Source: an uncultured Ruminococcus sp. (GTDB lineage: Bacteria > Bacillota > Clostridia > Oscillospirales > Ruminococcaceae). Taken from it: a DNA stretch of 6,329 nucleotides. The translations under genes were made by a program, and so were the position numbers. The stretch is from NCBI RefSeq assembly GCF_934476685.1, contig NZ_CAKSNX010000029.1:1-6329 (forward strand). Direction: 5' to 3'. The notes under the pieces were generated by a model, which saw nothing but the letters and a program-made list of their open reading frames with translations, was not told the origin of the DNA and searched no databases. This document shows, piece by piece, positions 1-6,329 of the stretch (position 1 is its first letter; every line of letters starts with the position of its first letter).

Positions 1-2
1 GA

Positions 3-893
3 CGTGTTTATATCTCTGGTCAGATGCAACGCCATGTGTTGTTTTCTGCAATAGATCGTTTGAATAATGCAGACAAGGCAAAAGGAGACACGTTTGTTTC
101 TAACGGTGATGGCATAACAGATAAGATAGAATCAGATTTAAGAGCTGATATGGGAGGATTTATGCATCCTTCTAAAGGTGATTATTCAGGCAGACGAACA
201 GCCCCATTGTCAGTAACTCCTGCAGTAGCGATGAATGAAAGCGAGGTAGGACGGGATCTTCTTATGCGATTGAGAGTTAACACAGAGGGAGAAAATGCTA
301 ACGAGCAAGCTATTGCAACACGTGAATTTAGTCAAGAGGATATTATGCGTATGAATTTCTTTCTTGATATTACATCTCTTAGCATATCGAAAGCCTATCG
401 CTACGAGAATTCATTCAATGTGGCTACAGTATATTTCAAGCATGCAACTGAAGCAGAAAGAAAGCGTCGAGCAGAACTATACCTTAATGCTACTCGCTTA
501 ATGAATGATTATGCAAATCAAGCACGCAACGCAGTATGTGGTGAGCCTCAACAGGTGATAATCGTTTTTGATACTATTCTTAGCAGAAAAGCTTCTCGCT
601 ATTATGAGGCTGGAGAAACAGAACGTGCTAACATAATAAAAGAATTGGATGAAAGAGGCGCTCAATACTTTATTGGTGATGACCGTACTGAAAATAGTGT
701 ATTGAAAGCTTATAATGAGGCCCTCGAGTTTTTGAAGTCAAATGAACTATACACATGCGATTCTGATGACAGCATAGTTACAAGTTATGAGGACGTGTAT
801 GCTAAATGTAAAGATGACGTGAAACCGACCAAGCTAAAGAAACAAGAAAAGAAGGCAGACGATACTCCTTCTTTGTTTAAAGAACACATATAA
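3..893 (+). CDS. cas7: Cas7 (Cst2/DevR family), type I-B Cascade backbone, 5' partial
   Basis: Cas7 is the RAMP-fold subunit that polymerises along the crRNA to form the backbone of the type I interference complex. The reading frame is open to the left edge: codons from position 3 read RVYISGQ before the first internal ATG at 24, so that ATG is not the real start and the N-terminus, probably a few tens of residues, is missing. The visible part is 296 residues. Support for the family is the stretch GGFM...GRRTAPLSVTPAVAM (about residues 51-77 of the visible part), which resembles the DevR/Cst2 signature of a glycine-rich turn followed by R-R-x-x-P-L-x-V-x-P-A-V-A. The C-terminus after about residue 270 is lysine-rich and looks unstructured. 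The gene lies 22 nt upstream of cas3 on the same strand. It is not Cas5 or Cas8 by motif. The exact Cas7 subfamily (Cst2 versus Csh2) is less certain than the Cas7 call itself. Confidence 0.87.
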   Translation, partial: RVYISGQMQRHVLFSAIDRLNNADKAKGDTFVSNGDGITDKIESDLRADMGGFMHPSKGDYSGRRTAPLSVTPAVAMNESEVGRDLLMRLRVNTEGENANEQAIATREFSQEDIMRMNFFLDITSLSISKAYRYENSFNVATVYFKHATEAERKRRAELYLNATRLMNDYANQARNAVCGEPQQVIIVFDTILSRKASRYYEAGETERANIIKELDERGAQYFIGDDRTENSVLKAYNEALEFLKSNELYTCDSDDSIVTSYEDVYAKCKDDVKPTKLKKQEKKADDTPSLFKEHI

Positions 894-915
894 GAACTAC
901 AATTATCTCTGTTAA

Positions 916-3216
916 ATGAGAGAAGACAAATGCAACTATATATTGGCTAAACCTTCAGGCATAACATTAGAACAGCATTGTTCTGATGTTATGTCTGAAA
1001 TGTCCGATATATGCCAGATATTTATAGGCACTTGCGAGAAATACAAAAAGTTGACAGGTAAAGATCTGGCAATGCGTTTGTCTGTCTCAGCAAAATGGCA
1101 TGATAACGGAAAAGCTTGCTCAAAATGGCAAGAAGCATGTAGGAAGGATTTCCATAATTATCAATTGTGGAAACAAAATCATCCTAATTGTTCTTTTAAA
1201 GAATATAATTCTGAAAAACGTAACGAAGCTGGATGTCATCTTAGAAATGTAGGTATACGTCACGAGTTTTATTCATTAAATGATGCTGTTACTACCAATA
1301 TGCCGATTCCCATATTGGCGGCAATAGCTGCACATCATGGAAAATTAGGACTTAGCTTTGAAGACAAGTGGATAAGCTGTCCTTCTTTCAAACAATTCTG
1401 GAATGAATTTCGTAAAACATCCAATGATATCTCAGAAACAGAGAGCTTGTCTTTAGTGTGTGATAAGTTGTTTGAATTTGACGCTGTAAGAGGATTGCTC
1501 CAGTTAGCAGACCATAGAGCAAGTGCGAAAGAAAATGACGAGTTTGTTTTAAACCTAATGCGCTTTAATTATCATTTTCCTTTTGAGGAGAAACGAGGGG
1601 TGCAGAAACTTGTGGAAAAGAATTGGAATAATAATATCTTACTTGTGCGTGCTCCAACTGGCGCAGGGAAAACTGATGCTTCTCTGTTGTGGGCTTCTCA
1701 TCAGATTGCCGCTCACAAAGCAGATCGTCTAGTTATTGCTATGCCTACTAGATTCACAGCAAATGCTCTTTCTGTTAATGTAGCATCTACGTTATCCGAT
1801 ACTGGAGTGTATCATTCAAGCGCATGGTATATAAAGCTTTCTGAAGTGCAGAATGGTGAATTGAATATGACGAAAGCTATGGCTCAGCATAAGATGGCAA
1901 AACTTCTTGCAACGCCTATAACTGTATGTACAATAGATCACTTGCTGATGTCTTTGACATTTACTTGTGAAAATCATCATCTGATATGCAGTAACCTTGC
2001 AAACTCTTGTGTTGTTATTGATGAGGCTGATTTTTATGATGAATTCGTACTGGCAAATATCCTCTTCTTGTTAAAGGTGCTTCGTTGTTGGAATGTTCCA
2101 GTGATGATTATGAGTGCCTCTTTGCCAGAGTCTGCATTACCGTTATATAGAAAGGCTGGGTTTAAGATTGAAAGTATCTTGGAAGACAAGGAAAGCGATA
2201 ATTATCAGAAGAGTTTTAATATAAAAAGATTAGTGGCTTATGATGAATTGCAGGATATTAGCTATTTATTAGAACATTGTGTGGATAAAGGGAATGCTAT
2301 TATTTACTTAAATACGGTAGATAAGGCCATACAGGTGTATAAGAAAGTGAAAGAGTTGGTCTTGGAAAGGAACAAAGATATACCGATTATCTTATATCAT
2401 AGCAGGTTTACAGAGAAGGATAAACAGCGCAAGGAGAACCTTCTACTTGAACATTTGGGCAGAAAAGCTTGGAGTGAAGGTTCTGCCAGAGGAATAGCTA
2501 TACTTACGCAAATAGGTGAAGTCAGTATCAATATTAGTTCTGAGCTAATGATTAGCGAAATATGTCCTGTAGATAGACTTATGCAAAGGGCGGGAAGATT
2601 ATGCCGCTTTGATAGCGTGATAGGAGATATGTATGTGTTGATACCATACAAAAATCAGGATCTATATCCAGCGCCATATGGCTCGTATTCAAAAAAAAGC
2701 CGATCGTGGATTCCATGCAAAGCTTTTTTATCTACAATAAATGTACTCAAGGAAGGTCTGTATTCTGCAAAAGATTTGGTCGCCGTTTTAAATGAGGTGT
2801 ATGATGAAGAACCTGAATTTAGTGTAAAGGCGCAAACTAATGCAAAGGCATTAGAGCGAATGTTTATTAATAATTGGTTGATAAACCCTGTGGAAAAATG
2901 GCATGAAGATGATACTCATTCTAATAATTGGAGTAGTCGTGATATTGATCCACAGGGAATAGCATTTATATGTAAACCTGATCGTACGCATTTTCATAAT
3001 TATTCGGAGTATATGGAGTTTGCGTTGTCTAATTCCATAACTTTGCCTGTGTATTTATTGGATAAAGGAAGAAAAGAACATCGAATTGATTCAGATTGCC
3101 AGATTACGATTGGAGCTAGAGAGTCTATCTTGATTAATGTTATACGTGAAGGCTTTTATTCATTTGATATTGGTGTTGATTTAACGAATAATGAATTAGA
3201 AGATATATTTTTATGA
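916..3216 (+). CDS. cas3: Cas3 HD nuclease-helicase, DNA-degrading effector
   Basis: Cas3 is recruited to the R-loop made by Cascade, where it nicks, unwinds and degrades the target DNA with its HD and SF2 helicase domains. The 766-residue protein has both domains in the usual order and at full length. HD candidates are H21 (LEQHCSDV), H62-D63 (KWHDNGK), H116 (RHEF) and H140-H141 (AAHHGK). The helicase part has Walker A PTGAGKT at 247-253, a DEAD box at 369-372, motif III S-A-S at 400-402 and motif VI QRAGR at 557-561. Motif V (TQIGEVSINIS, about 531-541) has Asn where family members usually carry Asp. The start is the first ATG after an in-frame TAA at 913-915, and no Shine-Dalgarno sequence is seen, as is common in Bacteroidota. 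The stop overlaps the cas4 start by ATGA. No Cas5, Cas2 or other domain is fused to it. Confidence 0.97.
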   Translation: MREDKCNYILAKPSGITLEQHCSDVMSEMSDICQIFIGTCEKYKKLTGKDLAMRLSVSAKWHDNGKACSKWQEACRKDFHNYQLWKQNHPNCSFKEYNSEKRNEAGCHLRNVGIRHEFYSLNDAVTTNMPIPILAAIAAHHGKLGLSFEDKWISCPSFKQFWNEFRKTSNDISETESLSLVCDKLFEFDAVRGLLQLADHRASAKENDEFVLNLMRFNYHFPFEEKRGVQKLVEKNWNNNILLVRAPTGAGKTDASLLWASHQIAAHKADRLVIAMPTRFTANALSVNVASTLSDTGVYHSSAWYIKLSEVQNGELNMTKAMAQHKMAKLLATPITVCTIDHLLMSLTFTCENHHLICSNLANSCVVIDEADFYDEFVLANILFLLKVLRCWNVPVMIMSASLPESALPLYRKAGFKIESILEDKESDNYQKSFNIKRLVAYDELQDISYLLEHCVDKGNAIIYLNTVDKAIQVYKKVKELVLERNKDIPIILYHSRFTEKDKQRKENLLLEHLGRKAWSEGSARGIAILTQIGEVSINISSELMISEICPVDRLMQRAGRLCRFDSVIGDMYVLIPYKNQDLYPAPYGSYSKKSRSWIPCKAFLSTINVLKEGLYSAKDLVAVLNEVYDEEPEFSVKAQTNAKALERMFINNWLINPVEKWHEDDTHSNNWSSRDIDPQGIAFICKPDRTHFHNYSEYMEFALSNSITLPVYLLDKGRKEHRIDSDCQITIGARESILINVIREGFYSFDIGVDLTNNELEDIFL

Positions 3217-3731
3217 TAGTAACAGGTATACATTTCAATTATTACCAACTTTGCCATCGCAAACTATGGCTGTTTGCCAATGGCATCAACATGGAGCAAG
3301 AATCTGATTTGGTCTATGAAGGAAAGCTGGTGCATGAATCAAGTTATCCGCAACGTACATCAAAGTATGAGGAGGTGGAGATGGATGGAATCAAAGTGGA
3401 TTACTATGATGCTAAGAGCAAGGTTATTCATGAAATAAAGAAATCGAATAAAGTCGATAATGCTCATGAATGGCAGTTGAAATATTATATGTATGTTTTT
3501 GAGCAGCATGGAATATCTGGCGTGAAGGGCATCTTGGAATATCCGCTTTTGCGTAAGACTCAAGAAGTGCTACTTACGGATATTGACAGGGAAGACATCA
3601 TGGCTATTACGGAAGACATCAAAAACGTGGTCTCTCAGGAGGCATGTCCGCCTGTTGCGAAGAAGGGCATCTGCAAGAATTGCAGTTACTTTGATTTTTG
3701 TTATATAAACGAAATGGAGGGTGAAGAATGA
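3213..3731 (+). CDS. cas4: Cas4, RecB-like Fe-S nuclease for spacer acquisition
   Basis: Cas4 works with Cas1-Cas2 to recognise the PAM and trim prespacers before integration. The 172-residue protein has the complete RecB-type nuclease site: H41 (GKLVHE), D63 (IKVDYYD), E74-I-K76 (HEIKK) and the motif III glutamine and tyrosine Q88/Y92 (QLKYYMY). Four cysteines suit a 4Fe-4S cluster: C14 near the N-terminus and C154, C157 and C163 at the C-terminus (CKNC...FC). The length fits stand-alone Cas4 proteins of I-B loci. Its ATG overlaps the cas3 stop and its TGA overlaps the cas1 start, which suggests translational coupling across the three genes. There is no sign of truncation or of a fusion to Cas1. 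Confidence 0.96.
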   Translation: MIVTGIHFNYYQLCHRKLWLFANGINMEQESDLVYEGKLVHESSYPQRTSKYEEVEMDGIKVDYYDAKSKVIHEIKKSNKVDNAHEWQLKYYMYVFEQHGISGVKGILEYPLLRKTQEVLLTDIDREDIMAITEDIKNVVSQEACPPVAKKGICKNCSYFDFCYINEMEGEE

Positions 3732-4744
3732 AAAGAAGTTTCTACCTGTTCAATCCAGGCATCATGGAGCGCCGAGATAATACGTTGAAGTTTACGCCTA
3801 TCATCGTGAACGAGGATGACGAGGAACTCCTGCAGCAGCCTCGATACATACCGGTTGAGGATGTGGCCGAGTTGTTTGCTTTCGGTAGCCTTCGGGCAAA
3901 TAGTGCTCTGTTCAATTTCTTGGGGCAAAAAGGAATTCCCGTTCACTTTTTCGATTATTACGAGAATTACACAGGTAGTTTCATGCCCCGAGAGAGTCTC
4001 CTGTCGGGTAAAGCATTGCTTGCGCAAACCTCTGCATACCAAAACAAGAAGAAACGGGTGGAGTTGGCTCGAAAATTTATTCAAGGAGCGGCATGGAATA
4101 TGGTCTTGAATCTCAGCTATTATAATCGTAGGGGAAAAGATTTGCAAGTAGTTATTGATGCGATCAAGAAATTGAGCGACGCTTTAGCGGATGCTAAGGC
4201 TATAGATGAAATCATGGGAATAGAAGGGAACATACGGCAAGCCTATTATGCGGCTTTCGATATCATTCTTGATGATTTCAAGATGGGGACAAGAACTAAA
4301 CAGCCACCAGAGAATGAGGTGAATGCTCTTATTTCTTTTGGTAATATGATGTGTTATGCGGAGACTCTTCGGGCTATTCATCAAACCCAACTAAATCCGA
4401 CGATAAGTTATCTTCATACTCCAGGTGAAAGGCGTTTTTCGTTATGCCTGGATATCTCGGAGATATTTAAGCCAATTATCGTAGATCGAGTTGTTTTCAA
4501 GGTTCTCAACAAGCATGTTATAGGCGATGGCCATTTCGACAAGAAGTTGAATAAATGCCTTTTGAACGAAAAGGGCAAGAAGATATTTGTGAAGGCAATG
4601 GAAGAGCGATATAACGAAACGTTCCGGCATCGCTCGTTGGGGCGTAATGTTAGTTATAAGCATCTTATCAAGTTGGAATGCTATAAGTTGCTGAAAGACA
4701 TTTTAGGAATGGAAGAATATAAACCTTTTAAAATGTATTGGTGA
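3728..4744 (+). CDS. cas1: Cas1 integrase (Cas1b type)
   Basis: Cas1 is the metal-dependent integrase that joins new spacers to the leader-proximal repeat as a complex with Cas2. The 338-residue protein has the N-terminal beta domain (FxxGS-like AFGSLRANSALFNFLG, 51-66) and the helical catalytic domain. Likely metal ligands are E166 in GIEGNIR, H230 in SYLHTPGERRFSL, and the acidic pair D242/E245 in LDISEIFKPIIVDR. The wording of these motifs and the length match the Cas1b group found with type I-B systems. The ATG overlaps the cas4 TGA, and cas2 follows after 1 nt. The first third is richer in G+C than the middle of cas3 (31 of 60 bases at 3841-3900 against 16 of 60 at 2221-2280). This may be no more than local codon use. 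Confidence 0.98.
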   Translation: MKRSFYLFNPGIMERRDNTLKFTPIIVNEDDEELLQQPRYIPVEDVAELFAFGSLRANSALFNFLGQKGIPVHFFDYYENYTGSFMPRESLLSGKALLAQTSAYQNKKKRVELARKFIQGAAWNMVLNLSYYNRRGKDLQVVIDAIKKLSDALADAKAIDEIMGIEGNIRQAYYAAFDIILDDFKMGTRTKQPPENEVNALISFGNMMCYAETLRAIHQTQLNPTISYLHTPGERRFSLCLDISEIFKPIIVDRVVFKVLNKHVIGDGHFDKKLNKCLLNEKGKKIFVKAMEERYNETFRHRSLGRNVSYKHLIKLECYKLLKDILGMEEYKPFKMYW

Positions 4745-4745
4745 G

Positions 4746-5009
4746 ATGTATGTTGTTTTGGTTTATGATGTTGGTGAAAAAAGAGTGGGCAAAATGCTGA
4801 AGCTATGTCGTCAATATTTATGTTGGATTCAGAACTCTGTTTTAGAGGGTGAGTTATCGGAGGCAAAACTTCGAGAACTTAAGATGAAAATGAAAATGAT
4901 CATAGATGAATCAGAAGATAGTGTCATTGTTTTTACCAACAAAATGGGTTATAATATGGATAAACAGATTCTTGGCAAGGAAAGAATGTCGACTGACAAT
5001 TTCTTGTGA
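4746..5009 (+). CDS. cas2: Cas2, structural partner of Cas1 in adaptation
   Basis: Cas2 forms the central dimer that bridges two Cas1 dimers in the spacer-integration complex. The 87-residue product is full length for the family. It opens with a beta strand ending in the conserved Asp (MYVVLVYDVG, D8) and contains the classical NSVLEGEL motif at 30-37, close to the family's NSVFEGEL. A Lys-Met alternation at 46-51 (KMKMKM) is an unusual local composition. The start lies 1 nt after the cas1 stop, so translation is probably coupled. The gene is the last of the cas operon, and I see no T-tract terminator after it. Confidence 0.96.
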   Translation: MYVVLVYDVGEKRVGKMLKLCRQYLCWIQNSVLEGELSEAKLRELKMKMKMIIDESEDSVIVFTNKMGYNMDKQILGKERMSTDNFL

Positions 5010-5018
5010 AAAGTTGTC
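4995..5018 (+). other. Imperfect hairpin over the cas2 stop codon
   Basis: GACAA-TTTC (4995-5003) can pair with GAAA (5008-5011) and TTGTC (5014-5018) around a TTGT loop, with an AG bulge on the right arm. The cas2 TGA (5007-5009) sits at the loop end. No run of T follows, so this is not a convincing intrinsic terminator. Its main value is negative: transcription from the cas operon may well continue into the leader. The stem is AT-rich and could be chance. Confidence 0.25.
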
Positions 5019-5066
5019 GATGTCGAAGGTTCGCCTTGTTATTTGCTAATACGGAATCTTCCAAAG

Positions 5067-5079
5067 TGCTCTTTGATAT
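5067..5079 (+). promoter_or_regulatory. boxA-like antitermination element in the leader
   Basis: TGCTCTTTGATAT matches the Escherichia coli rRNA boxA (TGCTCTTTAACA) at 10 of the first 12 positions. BoxA RNA is bound by NusB-NusE and prevents Rho-dependent termination of long untranslated RNAs. BoxA-like sites upstream of CRISPR arrays have been described in Salmonella and other bacteria, where they protect array transcripts. Here it lies about 58 nt after cas2 and about 145 nt before the first repeat, on the array's coding strand. It only works if transcribed, which would need cas-operon readthrough or a promoter before 5067. The match is short, so chance remains possible. Confidence 0.5.
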
Positions 5080-5165
5080 GTTGAAATAGCTGTGAATAAG
5101 CTGGTTGTCGCAGAACAGTATTAAAAATATAATTGGGCATCGACATTTATTTCGAGTATTTTTTG

Positions 5166-5173
5166 CATCTTTG
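5166..5173 (+). promoter_or_regulatory. Possible Bacteroidota -7 promoter element for the array
   Basis: CATCTTTG resembles the Bacteroidota -7 consensus TAnnTTTG (7 of 8 allowing the free positions). Transcription would start near 5180 and give roughly 45 nt of leader RNA before the first repeat. A clear TTTG at -33 is not visible, so this is weak. If it is the true promoter, the boxA-like word upstream would not be in its transcript. Confidence 0.35.
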
Positions 5174-5224
5174 TACTTCCTAACTCATTGTGTTTCGTGG
5201 TGTTTATACCATTAGATTCAATGG

Positions 5225-5254
5225 GTATCAATCGTACCTTTATGGAATTGAAAT
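5225..5254 (+). repeat. Leader-proximal repeat unit with predicted Cas6 cleavage site
   Basis: This is the first copy and the expected target of Cas1-Cas2 integration. By analogy with other I-B systems, Cas6 should cut 8 nt before the repeat's 3' end, between repeat bases 22 and 23, leaving AUUGAAAU as the crRNA 5' handle. The repeat has a small self-complementary pair, TCAAT at repeat bases 4-8 and ATTGA at 23-27. This is a weak stem, in keeping with the poorly structured repeats of I-B systems. Confidence 0.8.
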
Positions 5255-6232
5255 TTTTGTGATTTGGGCGAAAGGCAAGCTTCAAAACAGTATCAATCGT
5301 ACCTTTATGGAATTGAAATAGTTACAGGACGATGAAAGGATTAAAGAAAAATTAGTATCAATCGTACCTTTATGGAATTGAAATTCGACAATTTGCGCGA
5401 CGAACTGAACAAAAGGATGTATCAATCGTACCTTTATGGAATTGAAATTATAGTAGGACTTTTTCTTTTCTCTTCGCCTATAGTATCAATCGTACCTTTA
5501 TGGAATTGAAATTATCATGTTATATATTAATGCGCTGTTGCAGCTGTTGTATCAATCGTACCTTTATGGAATTGAAATTTTCACCAGCTGTTGAATCTTT
5601 GTTCTTGAAGGAAGCGTATCAATCGTACCTTTATGGAATTGAAATAGCGGCTCGCGCGGGCGGAGGGCGGCTTGGTTTGGTATCAATCGTACCTTTATGG
5701 AATTGAAATGCATTTTAGAGGGGCGGGTGGCGGGGGGAACGCGCGTATCAATCGTACCTTTATGGAATTGAAATAATAATCAACATTAAAAGTGGAGGGA
5801 GAAATTTTTTCCGTATCAATCGTACCTTTATGGAATTGAAATAAGAAAAACAGAAGGCAGATTAGTAAGGAACTCAGTATCAATCGTACCTTTATGGAAT
5901 TGAAATACGGCAAAGTAACGCACTTTTTCATAGGGATTATTTTGTATCAATCGTACCTTTATGGAATTGAAATGAAAGTGACGAAGGTTTCACTAATACG
6001 AACGAAGTGTATCAATCGTACCTTTATGGAATTGAAATTCCATTTTTGGAGGAACTCTGCTTGACGCAAAAGAGTATCAATCGTACCTTTATGGAATTGA
6101 AATATATAATTGGCAATAGTAGCACAAGTCGTGTGGGGGTATCAATCGTACCTTTATGGAATTGAAATTCGCGGAACTATGCCGTATATAACTTGTGAAC
6201 AAGTATCAATCGTACCTTTATGGAATTGAAAT
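5225..6232 (+). CRISPR. CRISPR array, 16 identical 30-bp repeats and 15 unique spacers
   Basis: Repeats start at 5225, 5290, 5355, 5419, 5483, 5549, 5616, 5680, 5745, 5813, 5877, 5944, 6009, 6074, 6139 and 6203. Every copy is 30 bp, begins GTATCAATCG, ends GGAATTGAAAT and is identical base for base. Spacers are 34-38 bp (35, 35, 34, 34, 36, 37, 34, 35, 38, 34, 37, 35, 35, 35, 34) with no duplicates among them. Repeat length, spacer length and the ATTGAAA(T/C) end are typical of type I-B. Precursor RNA would run from the cas2 side. The neighbouring cas1, cas2 and cas4 look intact, so the array is likely able to grow. By eye, no spacer matches the cas genes in this window. Confidence 0.99.
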
Positions 6233-6329
6233 GTAAGATGGATTCATTTAATGTATCTATTATTAGTTGATTATCAGTATTATACGCTCTAAACGGTAGA
6301 AAAGTGACTGTGTGGATTCTATATAGATA
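6233..6329. other. Array trailer, no gene seen
   Basis: After the sixteenth repeat there is no further good repeat copy within the 97 bases left, although the next would be expected about 34-38 bases on. The sequence is AT-rich, has no open frame of note on either strand and shows no clear terminator hairpin. The array therefore ends at 6232 unless it resumes beyond the window. Confidence 0.7.

Larger units (their letters stand above)
5010..5224 (+). promoter_or_regulatory. CRISPR leader between cas2 and the array
   Basis: This 215-bp non-coding stretch separates cas2 from the first repeat and is AT-rich, as leaders usually are. It is placed as the leader because the repeat's ATTGAAAT end faces away from it. 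In I-B arrays that end is the 5' handle of each crRNA, so transcription runs left to right and new spacers should enter at 5224/5225. It contains a boxA-like word and a candidate promoter element, each listed separately. An 8-bp inverted repeat, TGTCGATG at 5015-5022 and CATCGACA at 5138-5145, flanks the boxA-like word. No convincing gene is present on either strand. Confidence 0.8.

Noticed and set aside
2397..2651. An 84-codon minus-strand open frame inside cas3
   Set aside because: It is antisense to the conserved motif V-VI region of Cas3 and is explained by that gene's codon pattern.
3701..4147. A 148-codon minus-strand open frame opposite the start of cas1
   Set aside because: It lies wholly antisense to the end of cas4 and the start of cas1, which have full catalytic motifs, and its product shows no recognisable domain.
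5061..5075. CAAAG-TGCT-CTTTG hairpin as a terminator after cas2
   Set aside because: The stem is only 5 bp, has no following T-tract and is produced by the boxA-like word itself.
5039..5146. A 35-codon minus-strand open frame in the leader (starts MSMPNYIF, ends GRFRISK)
   Set aside because: It is short, has no recognised family, lies across the boxA-like word and has no clear promoter. It is most likely chance, though a decayed fragment of a larger gene cannot be excluded.
5513..5615. Spacers 5 and 6 sharing CAGCTGTT, as evidence of a common source
   Set aside because: An 8-base overlap between two 36-37-base spacers is too short to support a shared origin.
5500..5931. Open frames through the array on both strands
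   Set aside because: Their peptides are built from translated copies of the CRISPR repeat and change at each spacer, so they are not genes.
6271..6304. A possible decayed seventeenth repeat in the trailer (TATCA followed by TAC and GAAA)
   Set aside because: It lies where another repeat would be expected, but only about 12 of 30 bases match without gaps, which is too close to chance.

Overview
The window is most of a type I-B CRISPR-Cas locus, read entirely on the + strand. It runs from the 3' part of cas7 through cas3, cas4, cas1 and cas2, then a leader of about 215 bp, then a complete array of 16 identical 30-bp repeats and 15 spacers. The host is most likely a member of the Bacteroidota (Prevotella, Porphyromonas or Bacteroides-like). 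This is inferred from the AT-rich sequence, the lack of clear Shine-Dalgarno sites, a TTTG-type promoter word in the leader, and a repeat ending in ATTGAAAT, an ending familiar from Porphyromonas type I-B arrays. The genus cannot be fixed from the window alone.

Layout: 1-893 holds cas7 (Cst2/DevR family), cut by the left edge. 916-3216 is cas3 (HD nuclease plus SF2 helicase). 3213-3731 is cas4, 3728-4744 is cas1 and 4746-5009 is cas2. 5010-5224 is the leader, with a boxA-like antitermination word and a possible Bacteroidota -7 element. 5225-6232 is the array. 6233-6329 is a short trailer in which I see no gene. The cas genes form one tight operon: 22 nt between cas7 and cas3, ATGA overlaps at cas3/cas4 and cas4/cas1, and 1 nt between cas1 and cas2.

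Functionally, Cas7 forms the backbone of the crRNA-guided surveillance complex and Cas3 unwinds and degrades the targeted DNA. Cas1, Cas2 and Cas4 capture and trim new spacers and insert them at the leader-repeat junction. Cas8, Cas5 and Cas6 are needed for a standard I-B system but are not in the window. They are expected upstream of position 1. The usual place for cas5, between cas7 and cas3, is empty.

The system belongs to a known class, and I see no new enzyme family. The points that deserve a second look are the boxA-like leader element, the displaced or missing cas5, an altered motif V in Cas3, a pair of adjacent GC-rich spacers in an AT-rich locus, and the complete lack of repeat decay at the array's distal end.
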